A stretch of DNA of 64,000 nucleotides from Methanoregula boonei 6A8 (lineage in GTDB: Archaea > Halobacteriota > Methanomicrobia > Methanomicrobiales > Methanospirillaceae): contig NC_009712.1 of the NCBI RefSeq assembly GCF_000017625.1, positions 1,364,001 through 1,428,000 on the forward strand, written 5' to 3'. The notes under the pieces were generated by a model. That model made no database searches. It was not told the origin of the DNA and was given only the letters and a program-made list of their open reading frames with translations. The position numbers and the translations under genes were made by a program. This document shows, piece after piece, positions 1 through 9,419 of the stretch (position 1 is its first letter; every line of letters starts with the position of its first letter).

Positions 1-637
1 TATCCCCGTTCTCTGTCTCCTTGACCGGCATGTGGGCCAGGCGGTTGAAGCGGGCGGCAAGAGGGGCAGTAAAACCCACCGGCATATGCTGGGTGAGTAC
101 CACACAAGCAGGGAAGTCGGCGGGCAGTTTAGCCAGAATAGCGTCAAGCATGGGAGGACCGCCGGCCGAAGAGCCAATCAGGACCACGCGCTCAGCACTC
201 CCCTCCCGGTGCGAAACGGTCAATGCCTCTTTTTTTGAGGCGGGGGGCGATGAGGTAAGGTGGTGGATTGTGGCTACCAGCTCATCTGCTATCAACCGGA
301 GCTGGGGGACATCCTTTGGCTTGAGCATGAAATCGTCAGCCCCCAGTCGTATCGCCTCGGCGGTCATCTCGGCACCTTCCGAAGTAAGCGATGAGAGCAT
401 GAGCGTCCGGGGGTGCCATGCCGCTTTCTTGAGCTCGCGCAGCACCTCAAGACCATTCATGCGGGGCATCTCGATATCCAGAGTTATCAGATCGGGCCGG
501 AGGGACTTTATCTTCTCCAGTGCCTCAAGGCCATTGGAGGCGGTCCCCACGATCTCGATCGAAGGATCCTTCTGCAGCATGTCCCGGATGACCGTCCGCA
601 TAAAAACGGAGTCATCAACAATGAGAACCTTTACCAT
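1..637 (-). CDS. cheB: Chemotaxis response regulator / protein-glutamate methylesterase CheB (3' part beyond window)
   Basis: About 212 residues are in the window; the C-terminal part lies beyond base 1. The product demethylates or deamidates chemoreceptor glutamates when its receiver is phosphorylated by CheA, resetting receptor sensitivity. I translated it by hand from the ATG at 637: an N-terminal receiver with the VDD acidic pair at residues 8-9 and the phospho-acceptor Asp near residue 54 (ITLDIEMP), a linker, then the esterase domain opening with GSSAGGPP (nucleophile Ser near residue 158) and TQHMP (catalytic His). It starts 5 bases after cheY stops, so the two are co-transcribed. No cheA, cheR or receptor gene lies in this window; they probably follow beyond base 1. 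Confidence 0.93.
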   Translation of the reverse strand, partial: MVKVLIVDDSVFMRTVIRDMLQKDPSIEIVGTASNGLEALEKIKSLRPDLITLDIEMPRMNGLEVLRELKKAAWHPRTLMLSSLTSEGAEMTAEAIRLGADDFMLKPKDVPQLRLIADELVATIHHLTSSPPASKKEALTVSHREGSAERVVLIGSSAGGPPMLDAILAKLPADFPACVVLTQHMPVGFTAPLAARFNRLAHMPVKETENGD

Positions 638-642
638 AGCCG

Positions 643-1005
643 TCAGGATGCAAGCACGTTTTTGACTTCTTCAAGGACTTTTGGGGCCTGGAACGGTTTG
701 ACAATGTATCCCTTGGCACCGCTTTTTATGGCAAGCTTGACCATCTGTTCCTGGCCGACTGCGGTGCACATGATAACGCGGGCGGCAGGATCCAGCTGCT
801 TAATCGATTTTAACGCTTCGATCCCGTTCACCTTGGGCATCACCACATCCATTGTAACAAGATCGGGCTTGAGTTCCTTGTATTTTGCAACCGCCTCTTC
901 CCCGTTTGCAGCTTCACCTGCTATGGTATGACCGCCCGAGAAGAGGATGTTTTTAAGGAGGGTTCGCATGAAAAGCGTATCGTCCACGATCAGAATGGTT
1001 CCCAT
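643..1005 (-). CDS. cheY: Chemotaxis response regulator CheY
   Basis: A 120-residue stand-alone receiver, the usual CheY length. Acidic pair VDD at 8-9, phospho-acceptor Asp53 (TMDVVMP), Thr81 and Lys103 (IVKPF) are all present, so it should be phosphorylated by CheA. In archaea CheY-P acts on the archaellum through the adaptor CheF, whose gene lies directly upstream. It leads the cheYB pair and has a TATA-like element of its own in the 66-base gap behind cheF, so it could be transcribed separately from the archaellum genes. Confidence 0.95.
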   Translation of the reverse strand: MGTILIVDDTLFMRTLLKNILFSGGHTIAGEAANGEEAVAKYKELKPDLVTMDVVMPKVNGIEALKSIKQLDPAARVIMCTAVGQEQMVKLAIKSGAKGYIVKPFQAPKVLEEVKNVLAS

Positions 1006-1035
1006 GGAGTATCAGACAGAGTGTTTGCGTATCAT

Positions 1036-1045
1036 GCTATAAATG
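1036..1045 (-). promoter_or_regulatory. Candidate TATA box for cheY-cheB
   Basis: Read on the minus strand the sequence is CATTTATAGC, about 30 bases upstream of the cheY ATG, in the gap between cheF and cheY. An archaeal start site about 25 bases downstream would give a short leader. No mapping data; position inferred from sequence only. Confidence 0.45.
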
Positions 1046-1071
1046 GGTAATGGAGAAAAATCAGGCGTAAT

Positions 1072-1881
1072 TTAATTTGTCTGGGTCTTTGTGGCATCAG
1101 AGATGTAACGGACCCCTTTGGTGGTGAGCTGGACCTCACGCCGTATAATGGTCACTTCGGCAATGCCGAGCTTGATTATCCGGTCGTAGATCTCATCGAG
1201 TTGCTTATGGGGGATATTGAGCATGTTCTCAATTGCATGGGAGTCCATCCCGGAATATACGAGCATGGCTACCTGCTGGTCAATCGCATCAAGCTCCGTG
1301 CCCGCCATATCGATTCCCTTAGTGGCATCCTTGAGGAAGTTTGCAAGTACCTGCAGGGTGGAAAGAGGACAAAGGACAAGGCTTGAGACAACCTCACCGG
1401 ATTCCACATGATCGATCCGGACCACATCTGTCTGCTTGCCCTGGACATCCCTTTTGGTCAGCTCGATCGCAGCTACATCGGGAAGCGGGACGCAGATCTG
1501 TTTTGCAGCGCTTGCAAACCAGATCCCGCTCTTGACCACAACGATGCTGCCTTTCTCCCACTGGGCATTCTTGGCAAGCACGCCTCCCCGTATTGCCGGT
1601 GACATGAAATACGCCATGAGCCGATACGCATTACAGCTGGCAAGGATCAGGCGCTTGAGGACAATGAGAACCTTTTCCACGCTTGCGATCCGTATGATCG
1701 CATCAGGGTTTCCCTTGACCGTCAGTACAAGAACACTCTTTTTTTCTTCCAGATCAAAGATCGATTTAAAAAGGATCTCCTTATCTACCGGTGCGGGAAG
1801 CGTGATCCGGTCTTCGCCAACGGCAGCTTTGACAACGACCCATTTTCCGTCATGTTCAACTTTCAGGGGGACTTCAGTCAT
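1072..1881 (-). CDS. cheF: Archaeal taxis adaptor CheF
   Basis: About 269 residues from the ATG at 1881; a GTG three codons upstream is less likely. The protein matches my knowledge of the CheF family (formerly DUF439), which links the bacterial-type Che system (CheY, CheD) to the archaellum switch and occurs only in chemotactic archaea. A C-terminal winged-helix-like part is suggested by the region around residues 205-265 (QVAMLVYSGMDSHAIENML, then KLGIAEVTII). There are no membrane segments. It sits between the archaellum genes and cheYB on the same strand, the usual location for this family. Confidence 0.85.
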   Translation of the reverse strand: MTEVPLKVEHDGKWVVVKAAVGEDRITLPAPVDKEILFKSIFDLEEKKSVLVLTVKGNPDAIIRIASVEKVLIVLKRLILASCNAYRLMAYFMSPAIRGGVLAKNAQWEKGSIVVVKSGIWFASAAKQICVPLPDVAAIELTKRDVQGKQTDVVRIDHVESGEVVSSLVLCPLSTLQVLANFLKDATKGIDMAGTELDAIDQQVAMLVYSGMDSHAIENMLNIPHKQLDEIYDRIIKLGIAEVTIIRREVQLTTKGVRYISDATKTQTN

Positions 1882-1949
1882 GGCACACACAGGGATTTCT
1901 TACTTGGGAAACGGAGGACAGAGCGGTACGAGTATGCAAAAGAAGCAGG

Positions 1950-3211
1950 TCATTTAATTCCCATTGCGGGGGAATCCCGTTTTTTTGCACCATTGCTTGC
2001 TGCGGTGTTCATCTGCTCTGCAATATCAGAGAGCTCCTTTTCTATGTCTGTTGCCGGAGCCTTAAAGTCTTTTAATTCACGAAGGAGGCTGACATCTTTT
2101 TCTTTCTTTACCGTCTTGATATCCGATGCAAGCGAACTGAGCATATCCTCATCGCTGTTAGGGGCTGTGCCCGCGGCAAAGGAGGAGATATCTCCCTGAT
2201 CCTCCCCGCTGTCTGCCCCGGCCGCAGTGATGGGGGTAGCAGGGACGAGACTGCCCGATCCCGGGGCCGGGCCGGTGGCTTTGATCGGCGCCGGCCCAGG
2301 AGCAGTCTCCATCATCGCGCTGTCATCGCCAAGGTCGATCTCGTCAAGGTTGATGCTGTCGAGATCACCCAGGTTTTCGCTTACGGCTTCATCCGCACCT
2401 TCAAGACCGGGCAGTTCCTCCGCACCATCCTCTGCCGCATGGGCCGCAAGTATGGCACTGGCGTCATCAGTAGTCTCATCCGGAAGGGGTGGCATATCAA
2501 GATCCGGCATGGAGAGGGCAGCATCGGCAGATTCCTGAGGGGGTGCATCCCCTCCACCATGTGAGGATGCCGGGGCAGGAAGATCAGCATCTTCCAGCCC
2601 ATCAAGCAGGCCGGTCTCCAGTTCCTCGCTTGACAGGGAGAGGAACGGATCGGTTTCTTCACCCCCCTCAGGCATTTCCCTCCCTGCCCCCCCCCGGCCA
2701 CAGGTGCGGTCGGGATCGCAGCGGCATTCTCAAGGGCCGAGCTCCGGGACACCTTCTCGGTGATGGTGCGGTCCAGCAGTTTGTCGATATCCTCGACCTT
2801 CTTTTTTGGCTTGCGGCTTTCGGAGAGGATCTTCCCCAGCGATCCTATTGATGAGGCAAGAAGGGAAAGATGGCCCTTAATCCCACCGGGAGATTCGGTT
2901 GGTTTTTTTGTAGCAGGCTTCTCCGGTTTTTTCTCAGCAACGGCCTTTGCCAGAGCAGACTTTTTCTCAGATGCCGGGGCAGGCAAAGCCGCTTTTTTTC
3001 CCTTGCCAGTACGGAAGTTTGTCGATTTGAGTGCCGACACGGCAGTCCTGATCTCGGCTACCGTGATGGTTCCAAGCGCAAAGAGAAGGAGAATGCCAAC
3101 GGCAACGACAAGGAGAATCATGTAGATAAGTGGTATATCCACAAGGATCATGACGGATCCAAGGCCTACAATGGCGATAAAAAGAACCAGCCTGCGGATA
3201 CTGTCTTTCAC
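1950..3211 (-). pseudogene. Archaellum-cluster membrane protein interrupted by a frameshift at a G9 tract
   Basis: Two overlapping reading frames look like one gene. Frame 1 starts at a GTG (3211), three bases after arlJ stops, and encodes two membrane helices (residues about 8-48), a Lys/Ala-rich linker and then an implausible basic tail ending at 2381. Frame 2 runs to 1950 and encodes a long acidic stretch and a C-terminal coiled-coil-like segment. The switch falls at nine consecutive G (minus strand; 2687-2695). One extra G would join the frames through AGGGAGREMPEGG and give about 420 residues. Possible causes are a real mutation, slippage-based phase variation or a sequencing error. Frame 2 also has its own ATG at 2675 behind a GGGAGGG stretch, so two separate products are possible. 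I do not recognise the family. Confidence 0.6.
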
Positions 3212-3214
3212 ACC

Positions 3215-4855
3215 TTACACCCCTGCTCCGGACACGCTGCCACCTATGTTCGTCAGCGCCTGGGCGCTGAAGAAGAGACCCACCACTGAAGGGGCCAGAA
3301 GGAGAACAAGCCCGGTCAATGTGCAGAATATTGCTGCGTAGAAATAATACATGTATCGATCGCCACCCCCCACAATCCGTGCTGCGACAATATTTGATAC
3401 GGTAATGATGACCAGGGTAATAACCACATACGTCTGCATCGCTGCTGCCGGAAAATTTGAGAAAAGGTTCATCCCGCCGCCAAATACGGCACCGGCAGAG
3501 ACACCACCCATATCCTGTCCGCCGGATGCTGTAGACATATTCTGGAACTGGCCCATCATAGTTGTAACTGAGCTGGTGAGCACCAGGAGGATCTGGTAGA
3601 GTGCGACAAAGAGACCCGTCATGGCCACATGCATAGGAACTAATAACACGATGAAGCCTCGAGCGAGCATGTCTTTTTTCTCCCGAAGGAGGGTCTGCTC
3701 GAGCATCGAGGAGCCTACCACCGTCCCTATGGGTTCCGGCGGTCCCCCGAGCGCAACGGTATCCCGGTAGATGTTGAGGTACTTGTAGATGAGGTTGCTG
3801 CCAGCCTCGCCGATGAACTTGTCCCATACCTGTTTTTCGTCAAGTCCCAGATTGAGTTTCGAATAAACGGAATTGATAAGTGGTTCGAGGGCAGTAAGCG
3901 ATTTGCGATCGATGCTTCCCATGGCATAGACCGCGGTTGTGCCCTGGCCACCCATCACGGCGCCAAAGCTTCTTATGAAAACGGAAAAGTCGTTATCCCG
4001 CAGCGTGATGTTGTGATCATCGATAAAACCGATAATGCCCAGGGGTGCCATCAGGATACCCACCAAAAGGAAGATCAGGCCCGCAGACACACCAAGCACA
4101 GCAAGGATAACGATAATAGCAATCGTTGCCGGGACGATGATCCGCTCCATGGCATGAATCGTGGTCTGTTCCTTCGAGGCTCGCTCCGAAAGGCCATGAC
4201 TTTTAGGATCATCGGGCACGGAGGTATACATCAGGACAATCCCAAAGACCGAGATCGCGAGAATGACCGCATAGGACATGTCAAATGTGGACTGGATATC
4301 GCTGGGTGTATAAATCACGACTGAGATCATTATAATGACTGCAATGACAGTACCGGAAAGGAGCATTGCGACATAGGCGTCTCCCCATTTTTGCAGCATG
4401 GACATGCCCTGTTCCAGCTGACTGCGATATACACTTCTGACCGTCGAAAGTTCGTTGGTCAGGAAATCTTCATCGGGAACACCTGAATCAATGGAGTTGG
4501 AAAACCGGTTGAGCATGCTCCGGAGAATCTCGTTCTGGGTTCGTTCGGCAACAATCGAGAGACTCTCAGCATAGCTGTAATTCCATTTTTTTACAAAGGT
4601 ATCCACTTTGGCGATATACTTTGATGAAATATATTCATGCCGGTTTGATGCAAAAGAGAAAATTTCAGGACGAGTAGCATTGGCAATCGCGAGCGATGCC
4701 ATATACGTGGTCATGAAGAGGAGGTCGGCCCCCATCTTCTTGCCCTCCTGAACCGCAGCCATTTTTTGCCGGATGTCGTTAACCATCCCCGCAAATGGGA
4801 TCTTTTTTTCAGCCGTGGCCTTAGTGGGAGTTTGGGCAGGGGACTCGTCAGGCAT
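3215..4855 (-). CDS. arlJ: Archaellum assembly platform membrane protein ArlJ (FlaJ)
   Basis: About 546 residues from ATG 4855, one base after the arlI stop; a TTG four codons upstream overlaps arlI and is less likely. ArlJ is the polytopic membrane platform on which the ATPase ArlI assembles the archaellum. It has two type II secretion F-type domains and clusters of hydrophobic helices around residues 165-210, 235-290 and after 400, with cytoplasmic loops between. It lies in the conserved order arlH-arlI-arlJ with almost no spacing. Confidence 0.95.
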   Translation of the reverse strand: MPDESPAQTPTKATAEKKIPFAGMVNDIRQKMAAVQEGKKMGADLLFMTTYMASLAIANATRPEIFSFASNRHEYISSKYIAKVDTFVKKWNYSYAESLSIVAERTQNEILRSMLNRFSNSIDSGVPDEDFLTNELSTVRSVYRSQLEQGMSMLQKWGDAYVAMLLSGTVIAVIIMISVVIYTPSDIQSTFDMSYAVILAISVFGIVLMYTSVPDDPKSHGLSERASKEQTTIHAMERIIVPATIAIIVILAVLGVSAGLIFLLVGILMAPLGIIGFIDDHNITLRDNDFSVFIRSFGAVMGGQGTTAVYAMGSIDRKSLTALEPLINSVYSKLNLGLDEKQVWDKFIGEAGSNLIYKYLNIYRDTVALGGPPEPIGTVVGSSMLEQTLLREKKDMLARGFIVLLVPMHVAMTGLFVALYQILLVLTSSVTTMMGQFQNMSTASGGQDMGGVSAGAVFGGGMNLFSNFPAAAMQTYVVITLVIITVSNIVAARIVGGGDRYMYYFYAAIFCTLTGLVLLLAPSVVGLFFSAQALTNIGGSVSGAGV

Positions 4856-4856
4856 G

Positions 4857-6725
4857 TTACGAACCAATGCTAAGGAGGCCCTGTTTCTTGATCTTAGTCA
4901 TCATATGGAAAAGATCCCAGAATTTCACATATCCGGCTTTATGCAGGCGTTCGAGAATTTTGGCGCGTTTCTCCACCTCAAGATAGATCTCGGCTTTCCT
5001 GCTGTCCGGGATACCAAGCATTGTCGCAATTTTATTCTCGAGCAGGAATGAGCTGCCCTTGCCGGTCCAGATGAAGGTATCGGAAACCGGTTCCCAGGTG
5101 AACATCTGGACAAACGTAAATCCCCCGGTCTCTGCATTGTATCCTACCAGTTCGTTACAACTGATCATCCGGCGGACAAGCTGCCCGTCCGGTCTCTTAA
5201 CTGCGCTCTGGATAATCACCAGATTGAGGTTGTCCACGTACGTTTTTGGGATATTAATAGGGTCCCCGCAGAGACGCTGGATAAGTTTCTCCACAGATGC
5301 CGCGTGGAAGGTACTCATCACGGGGTGGCCCGTCTGCATAGCGCCAAATGCCACAGCGCCCTCGACACCACGGATTTCACCGACAAGGATCTGGTTGGGT
5401 CGCTGACGGAGTGCGGCCTTGAGGAGATCGAACATCGTAACCCCGCCTCCCGCGCCGTCCCCTTCTCCTTTACCTTTGGCAAGTGCCACCTCACGTATCC
5501 AGTTCCTGTGCGGAACGGTGAGCTCTGGTGTATCTTCTATGGTTACAATCTTGTTCTCCGGGGGGATAAACGTGGTAATCGCATTCAAAAGCGTGGTCTT
5601 GCCACTCGCTGTCTCACCACTCACGAAAAGAGACATGCCGTACTCGACACAGATCCAGAGATACGCCGCAGACATGTAATCAATGCCATTGCTCTCAACA
5701 ATGTTGAGAATGGAGAGCGGCACCTCGTTTACCTTTCGTATGGTGAAGTTGCTGCCGTGCTTACTGATCTCCGTCCCGTACACGATGTTGATACGTGAAC
5801 CGTCTGGAAGCGTGGCATCGACCACGGGACTGCGGTACGTAATGGGCCGCTTTATCCGCTCTGCAACCTTGACCACGAATTCATCGAGTTCGCGCGAAAC
5901 CTTGAACTCAATAACCGATTTGAGTCCTTTAAACACTTTATGCTCAATAAAGATTGGTCCGACACCATCGCAGGAGATATCCTCGATATAAGAGTCGGAG
6001 AGGAACGGTTTTAACACGCCCATATCAATCTTGTCCCGGACAAGAAGATACTCGATCGCCTTGTATTCCACGTTGGAAAGGATAATTCTACCGTCAGGAG
6101 TAAGAGGGAGATTCTTGGACTTTTTGTTGGATTTCATCTTATTCTGCGCGGTAAAATCCGTGTTGAGGAATTTTACCAGTTTGGATGCTCCCCCCTGCGG
6201 TTTTCCCTCTCCCCCGGATATACTCGCGATGTCTACGCCAGGGGGCTTAATTACCGCAATTGAAGAGAGCATCTTTTTGATAACTTCGGTCCTTTCCTTA
6301 TCCGTAGTCGGATCCGTATCAAGGCCATCAATGAGGTCGATAAGTTTGGTCTCAATGACCGGCAGGATATCACTGACAGAATGCAGGAATGAGGGCTCGA
6401 TAGGGATATAGAAGTTTCTCACATCATCCGGGTCCGGCAGAATGTGCACAAACGTAGTATCGTTGACCGGATAGATAATGTTGGGATTTTTCATGGACCG
6501 GACATCCTTTTTTAACTCAGACAAAAAGAGCGGAATACCGTACGTGTTTACCGGAAAGGTGTGAAGGTACTCAAGGAGATGAGGGCTGTTCTGCACGTAC
6601 TCCTTTGCATTTGCCGGCAGCATCTTGAAAAGCGCATCCGATTCAAGGTTGGCGTACAGATCCACATCCAGATCTACCGGTTCGGGTTTGAAGGGCAGGT
6701 TGACGGCAACGGAAAGGGTGCTCAT
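4857..6725 (-). CDS. arlI: Archaellum motor/assembly ATPase ArlI (FlaI)
   Basis: 622 residues, a VirB11/GspE-type secretion ATPase that powers both assembly and rotation of the archaellum. A long N-terminal domain precedes the motor core with Walker A GETASGKT near residue 370 and Walker B-type LVGEIRG near 445, followed by a His-box region (MQTGHPVMSTFHA). The N-terminus (first about 230 residues) is longer than the bare catalytic core, which is common in euryarchaeal ArlI. It starts 3 bases after arlH stops, so the two are translationally linked. Confidence 0.96.
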   Translation of the reverse strand: MSTLSVAVNLPFKPEPVDLDVDLYANLESDALFKMLPANAKEYVQNSPHLLEYLHTFPVNTYGIPLFLSELKKDVRSMKNPNIIYPVNDTTFVHILPDPDDVRNFYIPIEPSFLHSVSDILPVIETKLIDLIDGLDTDPTTDKERTEVIKKMLSSIAVIKPPGVDIASISGGEGKPQGGASKLVKFLNTDFTAQNKMKSNKKSKNLPLTPDGRIILSNVEYKAIEYLLVRDKIDMGVLKPFLSDSYIEDISCDGVGPIFIEHKVFKGLKSVIEFKVSRELDEFVVKVAERIKRPITYRSPVVDATLPDGSRINIVYGTEISKHGSNFTIRKVNEVPLSILNIVESNGIDYMSAAYLWICVEYGMSLFVSGETASGKTTLLNAITTFIPPENKIVTIEDTPELTVPHRNWIREVALAKGKGEGDGAGGGVTMFDLLKAALRQRPNQILVGEIRGVEGAVAFGAMQTGHPVMSTFHAASVEKLIQRLCGDPINIPKTYVDNLNLVIIQSAVKRPDGQLVRRMISCNELVGYNAETGGFTFVQMFTWEPVSDTFIWTGKGSSFLLENKIATMLGIPDSRKAEIYLEVEKRAKILERLHKAGYVKFWDLFHMMTKIKKQGLLSIGS

Positions 6726-6728
6726 ACG

Positions 6729-7463
6729 TCAGATCCTCGCAAAACTCATCGGGATAACCTTCATTCCGTACCCCGGATGTACTTCGAAACTGACAAGGTT
6801 TCCGGTAGTCTTTCGGGCACCGCGTACCTTGACCACTTCCATGACCATCACGTACTTATCCCCCACGAGTGCCTTTTTCATGTTCAAGTGGGCATCGCAG
6901 ATCGAACGGATGCGCACCAGGGTATCTTCCTCAAATGCATAGGTATGGAGCGTGACAAGGATGGTCTTGCCATGGTCTACAAGGGATTTGCAGTTGGTAA
7001 AGAAGGTGAGAATGGTATCGGTCTCAGCGTATTCCGTAAAAAGCGTCAACGAATCAACGATAGCAACCTGAGAAGGGCTGTTTTTGATATAGGTGATCAG
7101 CCGGGCAAGGATCCCTTCCATCTCTTCTTTTTTCCACTCGAAACCCACAACGTGGAGAGGAAAGACTTTGAGATATCCCCATGCGAAATAATCTGATATG
7201 TCAAGGCTCATCGATTCCATCTGCTTAATAAAACTTTTGCTTGTGTTCTCAGTGGTGAAAAGGTCAACCGACATGCCCTGTTTCATTGCCCCCCATACAA
7301 TCTGCTGGGTAAGGACACTCTTTCCTGTATCGTTCTCCCCTTCGATCAGGGTCAGGGATCCCACCGGGAGCCCGTCTGCAATCTTCTTGTCCAGCTCGTT
7401 ATTGCCGGTCGAGATAATCTGCCGGTCCTCTCCCCCCATCAGGTCAGAAAGTTCCACGGCCAT
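6729..7463 (-). CDS. arlH: Archaellum ATP-binding regulator ArlH (FlaH)
   Basis: 244 residues from the ATG at 7463 (MAVELSDLMG). ArlH is a RecA/KaiC-like ATP-binding protein that docks on ArlI and regulates motor assembly. Walker A GENDTGKS is at residues 42-49 and a Walker B strand VAIVDSLTLF lies near 125-135. The open frame extends upstream to 7700, but that extension lies on top of the preceding arl gene, so the internal ATG is chosen. Confidence 0.94.
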   Translation of the reverse strand: MAVELSDLMGGEDRQIISTGNNELDKKIADGLPVGSLTLIEGENDTGKSVLTQQIVWGAMKQGMSVDLFTTENTSKSFIKQMESMSLDISDYFAWGYLKVFPLHVVGFEWKKEEMEGILARLITYIKNSPSQVAIVDSLTLFTEYAETDTILTFFTNCKSLVDHGKTILVTLHTYAFEEDTLVRIRSICDAHLNMKKALVGDKYVMVMEVVKVRGARKTTGNLVSFEVHPGYGMKVIPMSFARI

Positions 7464-7473
7464 CTTCTTAACC

Positions 7474-7974
7474 TCACACAAGATATGACGATGCAGAGAC
7501 CGCATTTGCAGTCGTGATCTGGAACCATGCAGGGGATGCCCCCGTAGTCTGTACAAGGATCCGGTAGGTTTCTCCGGGATCCAGTTCCAGGGGATGGACG
7601 ATATCGGTTCCCCGGTCAACAATCGTCCAGGTTCCGGCAGTACCGGCAGCCGAAGCATAGCGATACAGCTGATAGGATCCTGTACCAGAATCATACACAT
7701 AAACGTCCATCTGGCTGAAGTCGGAGATAATCTCGCTTCCGGTATTAGAGATCGTGCAGTTGATATCCATCATATTGGAATTGGAATCTATCTCAGTGCT
7801 GGTATTGGTAATGGCAAGCTCGGTTTTGAGCTGCTGCTCTTCAAGCAATGTCGCGGATTTCTGGGCACTGGTGACCGTCTGGGAGATGGAAAGGACACTC
7901 CCGACCAGAAGATAGGCTACGATCACAAGCAGTATCACTCCCACTGCCGCACCGATCATATCTGCAACAGCCAT
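7474..7974 (-). CDS. arlF: Archaellum stator-type protein, ArlF-like (ArlF/ArlG family)
   Basis: 166 residues with one N-terminal membrane helix (about 5-30), then a pattern of amphipathic residues (SAQKSATLLEEQQLKTELAI) typical of ArlF, followed by a Ser/Thr-rich beta-type ectodomain. ArlF and ArlG form the periplasmic complex that anchors the motor to the S-layer. The order (arlG-like first, this gene nearer arlH) differs from the usual F-then-G, so the assignment between F and G rests on the N-terminal pattern and could be reversed. Confidence 0.75.
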   Translation of the reverse strand: MAVADMIGAAVGVILLVIVAYLLVGSVLSISQTVTSAQKSATLLEEQQLKTELAITNTSTEIDSNSNMMDINCTISNTGSEIISDFSQMDVYVYDSGTGSYQLYRYASAAGTAGTWTIVDRGTDIVHPLELDPGETYRILVQTTGASPAWFQITTANAVSASSYLV

Positions 7975-7988
7975 GCCAGATCACCGTA

Positions 7989-8492
7989 TCATGGAGTTGT
8001 ACTCACGGTAAACTGGTCTGAAGTCGAAATACCATTGGGCAGGACGAACTGGAAATATACAGGGTCGGAGGAATTGATCGTTGTCGTGTAGGCATCTATT
8101 TCCAGGGTATCTCCCGGATTCCAAGAGTTGGGGGTACTGGGATTGGTCAGGGTATATGACCACTGCCCATTACCAAGAGTCCCGGTTGTTGACAAGCTCA
8201 TGCGGTTGAAGTTCCCTGCATCCCCACAGAAAACATCGGATTGCTGGATATTTGCTACCGGAATCCGGACACTTCCGGTGTTTTTTATCCAGACCCGTAC
8301 GTAATTGCTCTGGTTTGCCACATCCAGAACAATCTGCATATTTGTCCGTATCTGCTGGTCCGATGCATGACCGGCAGCGGTGAAGGTACCGGACATCTGG
8401 TATACAACCGGGAATATGGCGCTGATCAGTACGCCCGCAGCTATGACTGCAGTAATCAGGAACATGGCAGTCGTGAAAGTATCAGCGGACAT
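7989..8492 (-). CDS. arlG: Archaellum stator-type protein, ArlG-like (ArlF/ArlG family)
   Basis: 167 residues: an N-terminal helix (about 8-32) of the type MFLITAVIAAGVLIS seen in ArlG, then a beta-rich extracellular domain with WIKNTGSVRI, a motif also typical of type IV filament-like folds. It would sit outside the membrane as part of the ArlF/ArlG stator filament. It lies 14 bases upstream of the ArlF-like gene and 9 bases downstream of the arlD/E-like gene, in one operon. Confidence 0.75.
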   Translation of the reverse strand: MSADTFTTAMFLITAVIAAGVLISAIFPVVYQMSGTFTAAGHASDQQIRTNMQIVLDVANQSNYVRVWIKNTGSVRIPVANIQQSDVFCGDAGNFNRMSLSTTGTLGNGQWSYTLTNPSTPNSWNPGDTLEIDAYTTTINSSDPVYFQFVLPNGISTSDQFTVSTTP

Positions 8493-8501
8493 GGGTTATC
8501 T

Positions 8502-9419
8502 CTAGATCCTGTCCGGGAGGTTCATCCACTCTTCATCTTTCCGGGCCGGGAGGGGAGCTTCCCGTTCCTTTTCCGGAAGGGTGGCACCCGCAGTTCTTTC
8601 CTGAACTACCGTCGGTTGCAGGCGCTGTTCCATCATCACTTCAATCATATCCCGGTCAAGGGAGGAGTCATTCGGGGAGAGGATCCGGTTGAGGGCATAA
8701 AGCTCCGAGACAAATTCATCCGGCCCGACCTCGTGTTCATCGCCAAGGTTGGCTGGCATCAGGCGCGAGATCTCCTTGATCTCATCGCAGGATTCCCGGG
8801 AGATGTATCCCATGATGCGGTACGATTCAAGAATGATATCCAGCCGGTCATGCCCGAACTTGCGGATGGCGGAGTTGGTCCACTTGAAGAGTTTGTAAAC
8901 TTTCTGGAGACGAAGTTTTTCATTTGCAAGAGCGCTGGGAGGAACTGCGGCCTTATTATGACCATTCCCCATGAGCTGCGCCTTGAGAAGAGAAACCATC
9001 TGCTCATCAACCGGGAGGTGTCGCTCTTCTCCGGAGGGAACCGGAATAACCGTCTTTGTTTCGGGATCAGTCTTTTTTGAGGGGGCATCGGAGACTACCG
9101 GGCCCGGAGTGGATTTTGCCGCGGCAGCGTCAAGGGTAGATTCCCGTGCATCAAGTGCTGCCTCTTTGGCATCAAGGGCTGCCTGTTTGGCAGCATTTGC
9201 AGAATTGTCAGCACTTCCTGGGCCGGCCGATGAACCGCTTGCAGTCAGGGTAAATGGATTCTCCATCTCATTCATCCGTTCCCGGATGTCCATGAGGAGA
9301 CGCTTGATGGAGGTCTTGATCAGGTCAACTTCCCGTTCGAGGTTCTGGAGCTTGACCTCGGGGTCGTCTTCGGAAGCCGCAGTGATGATGTGGTCAACCT
9401 GCGCCTGATTTACCGCCAT
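8502..9419 (-). CDS. Archaellum cytosolic scaffold protein, ArlD/ArlE-like
   Basis: 305 residues, no membrane segment. Residues about 1-55 are predicted coiled coil (LQNLEREVDLIKTSIKRLLMDI), followed by an Ala/Asp/Ser-rich linker with repeated KEAALDA-type blocks, and then a conserved ArlD/E domain (about 165-270) containing WTNSAIRKFGHDRLDIILE. Such proteins form the cytosolic ring around the motor and connect it to CheF. In this organism one gene appears to replace the separate arlC, arlD and arlE of other euryarchaea. It heads the arlD/E-to-arlJ operon. Confidence 0.85.
   Translation of the reverse strand: MAVNQAQVDHIITAASEDDPEVKLQNLEREVDLIKTSIKRLLMDIRERMNEMENPFTLTASGSSAGPGSADNSANAAKQAALDAKEAALDARESTLDAAAAKSTPGPVVSDAPSKKTDPETKTVIPVPSGEERHLPVDEQMVSLLKAQLMGNGHNKAAVPPSALANEKLRLQKVYKLFKWTNSAIRKFGHDRLDIILESYRIMGYISRESCDEIKEISRLMPANLGDEHEVGPDEFVSELYALNRILSPNDSSLDRDMIEVMMEQRLQPTVVQERTAGATLPEKEREAPLPARKDEEWMNLPDRI

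Noticed and set aside
2381-2690. Basic C-terminal tail of the frame-1 product after arlJ as a genuine domain
   Set aside because: Met/Pro/Arg-rich tail reads as an out-of-frame translation of the acidic domain present in the other frame.
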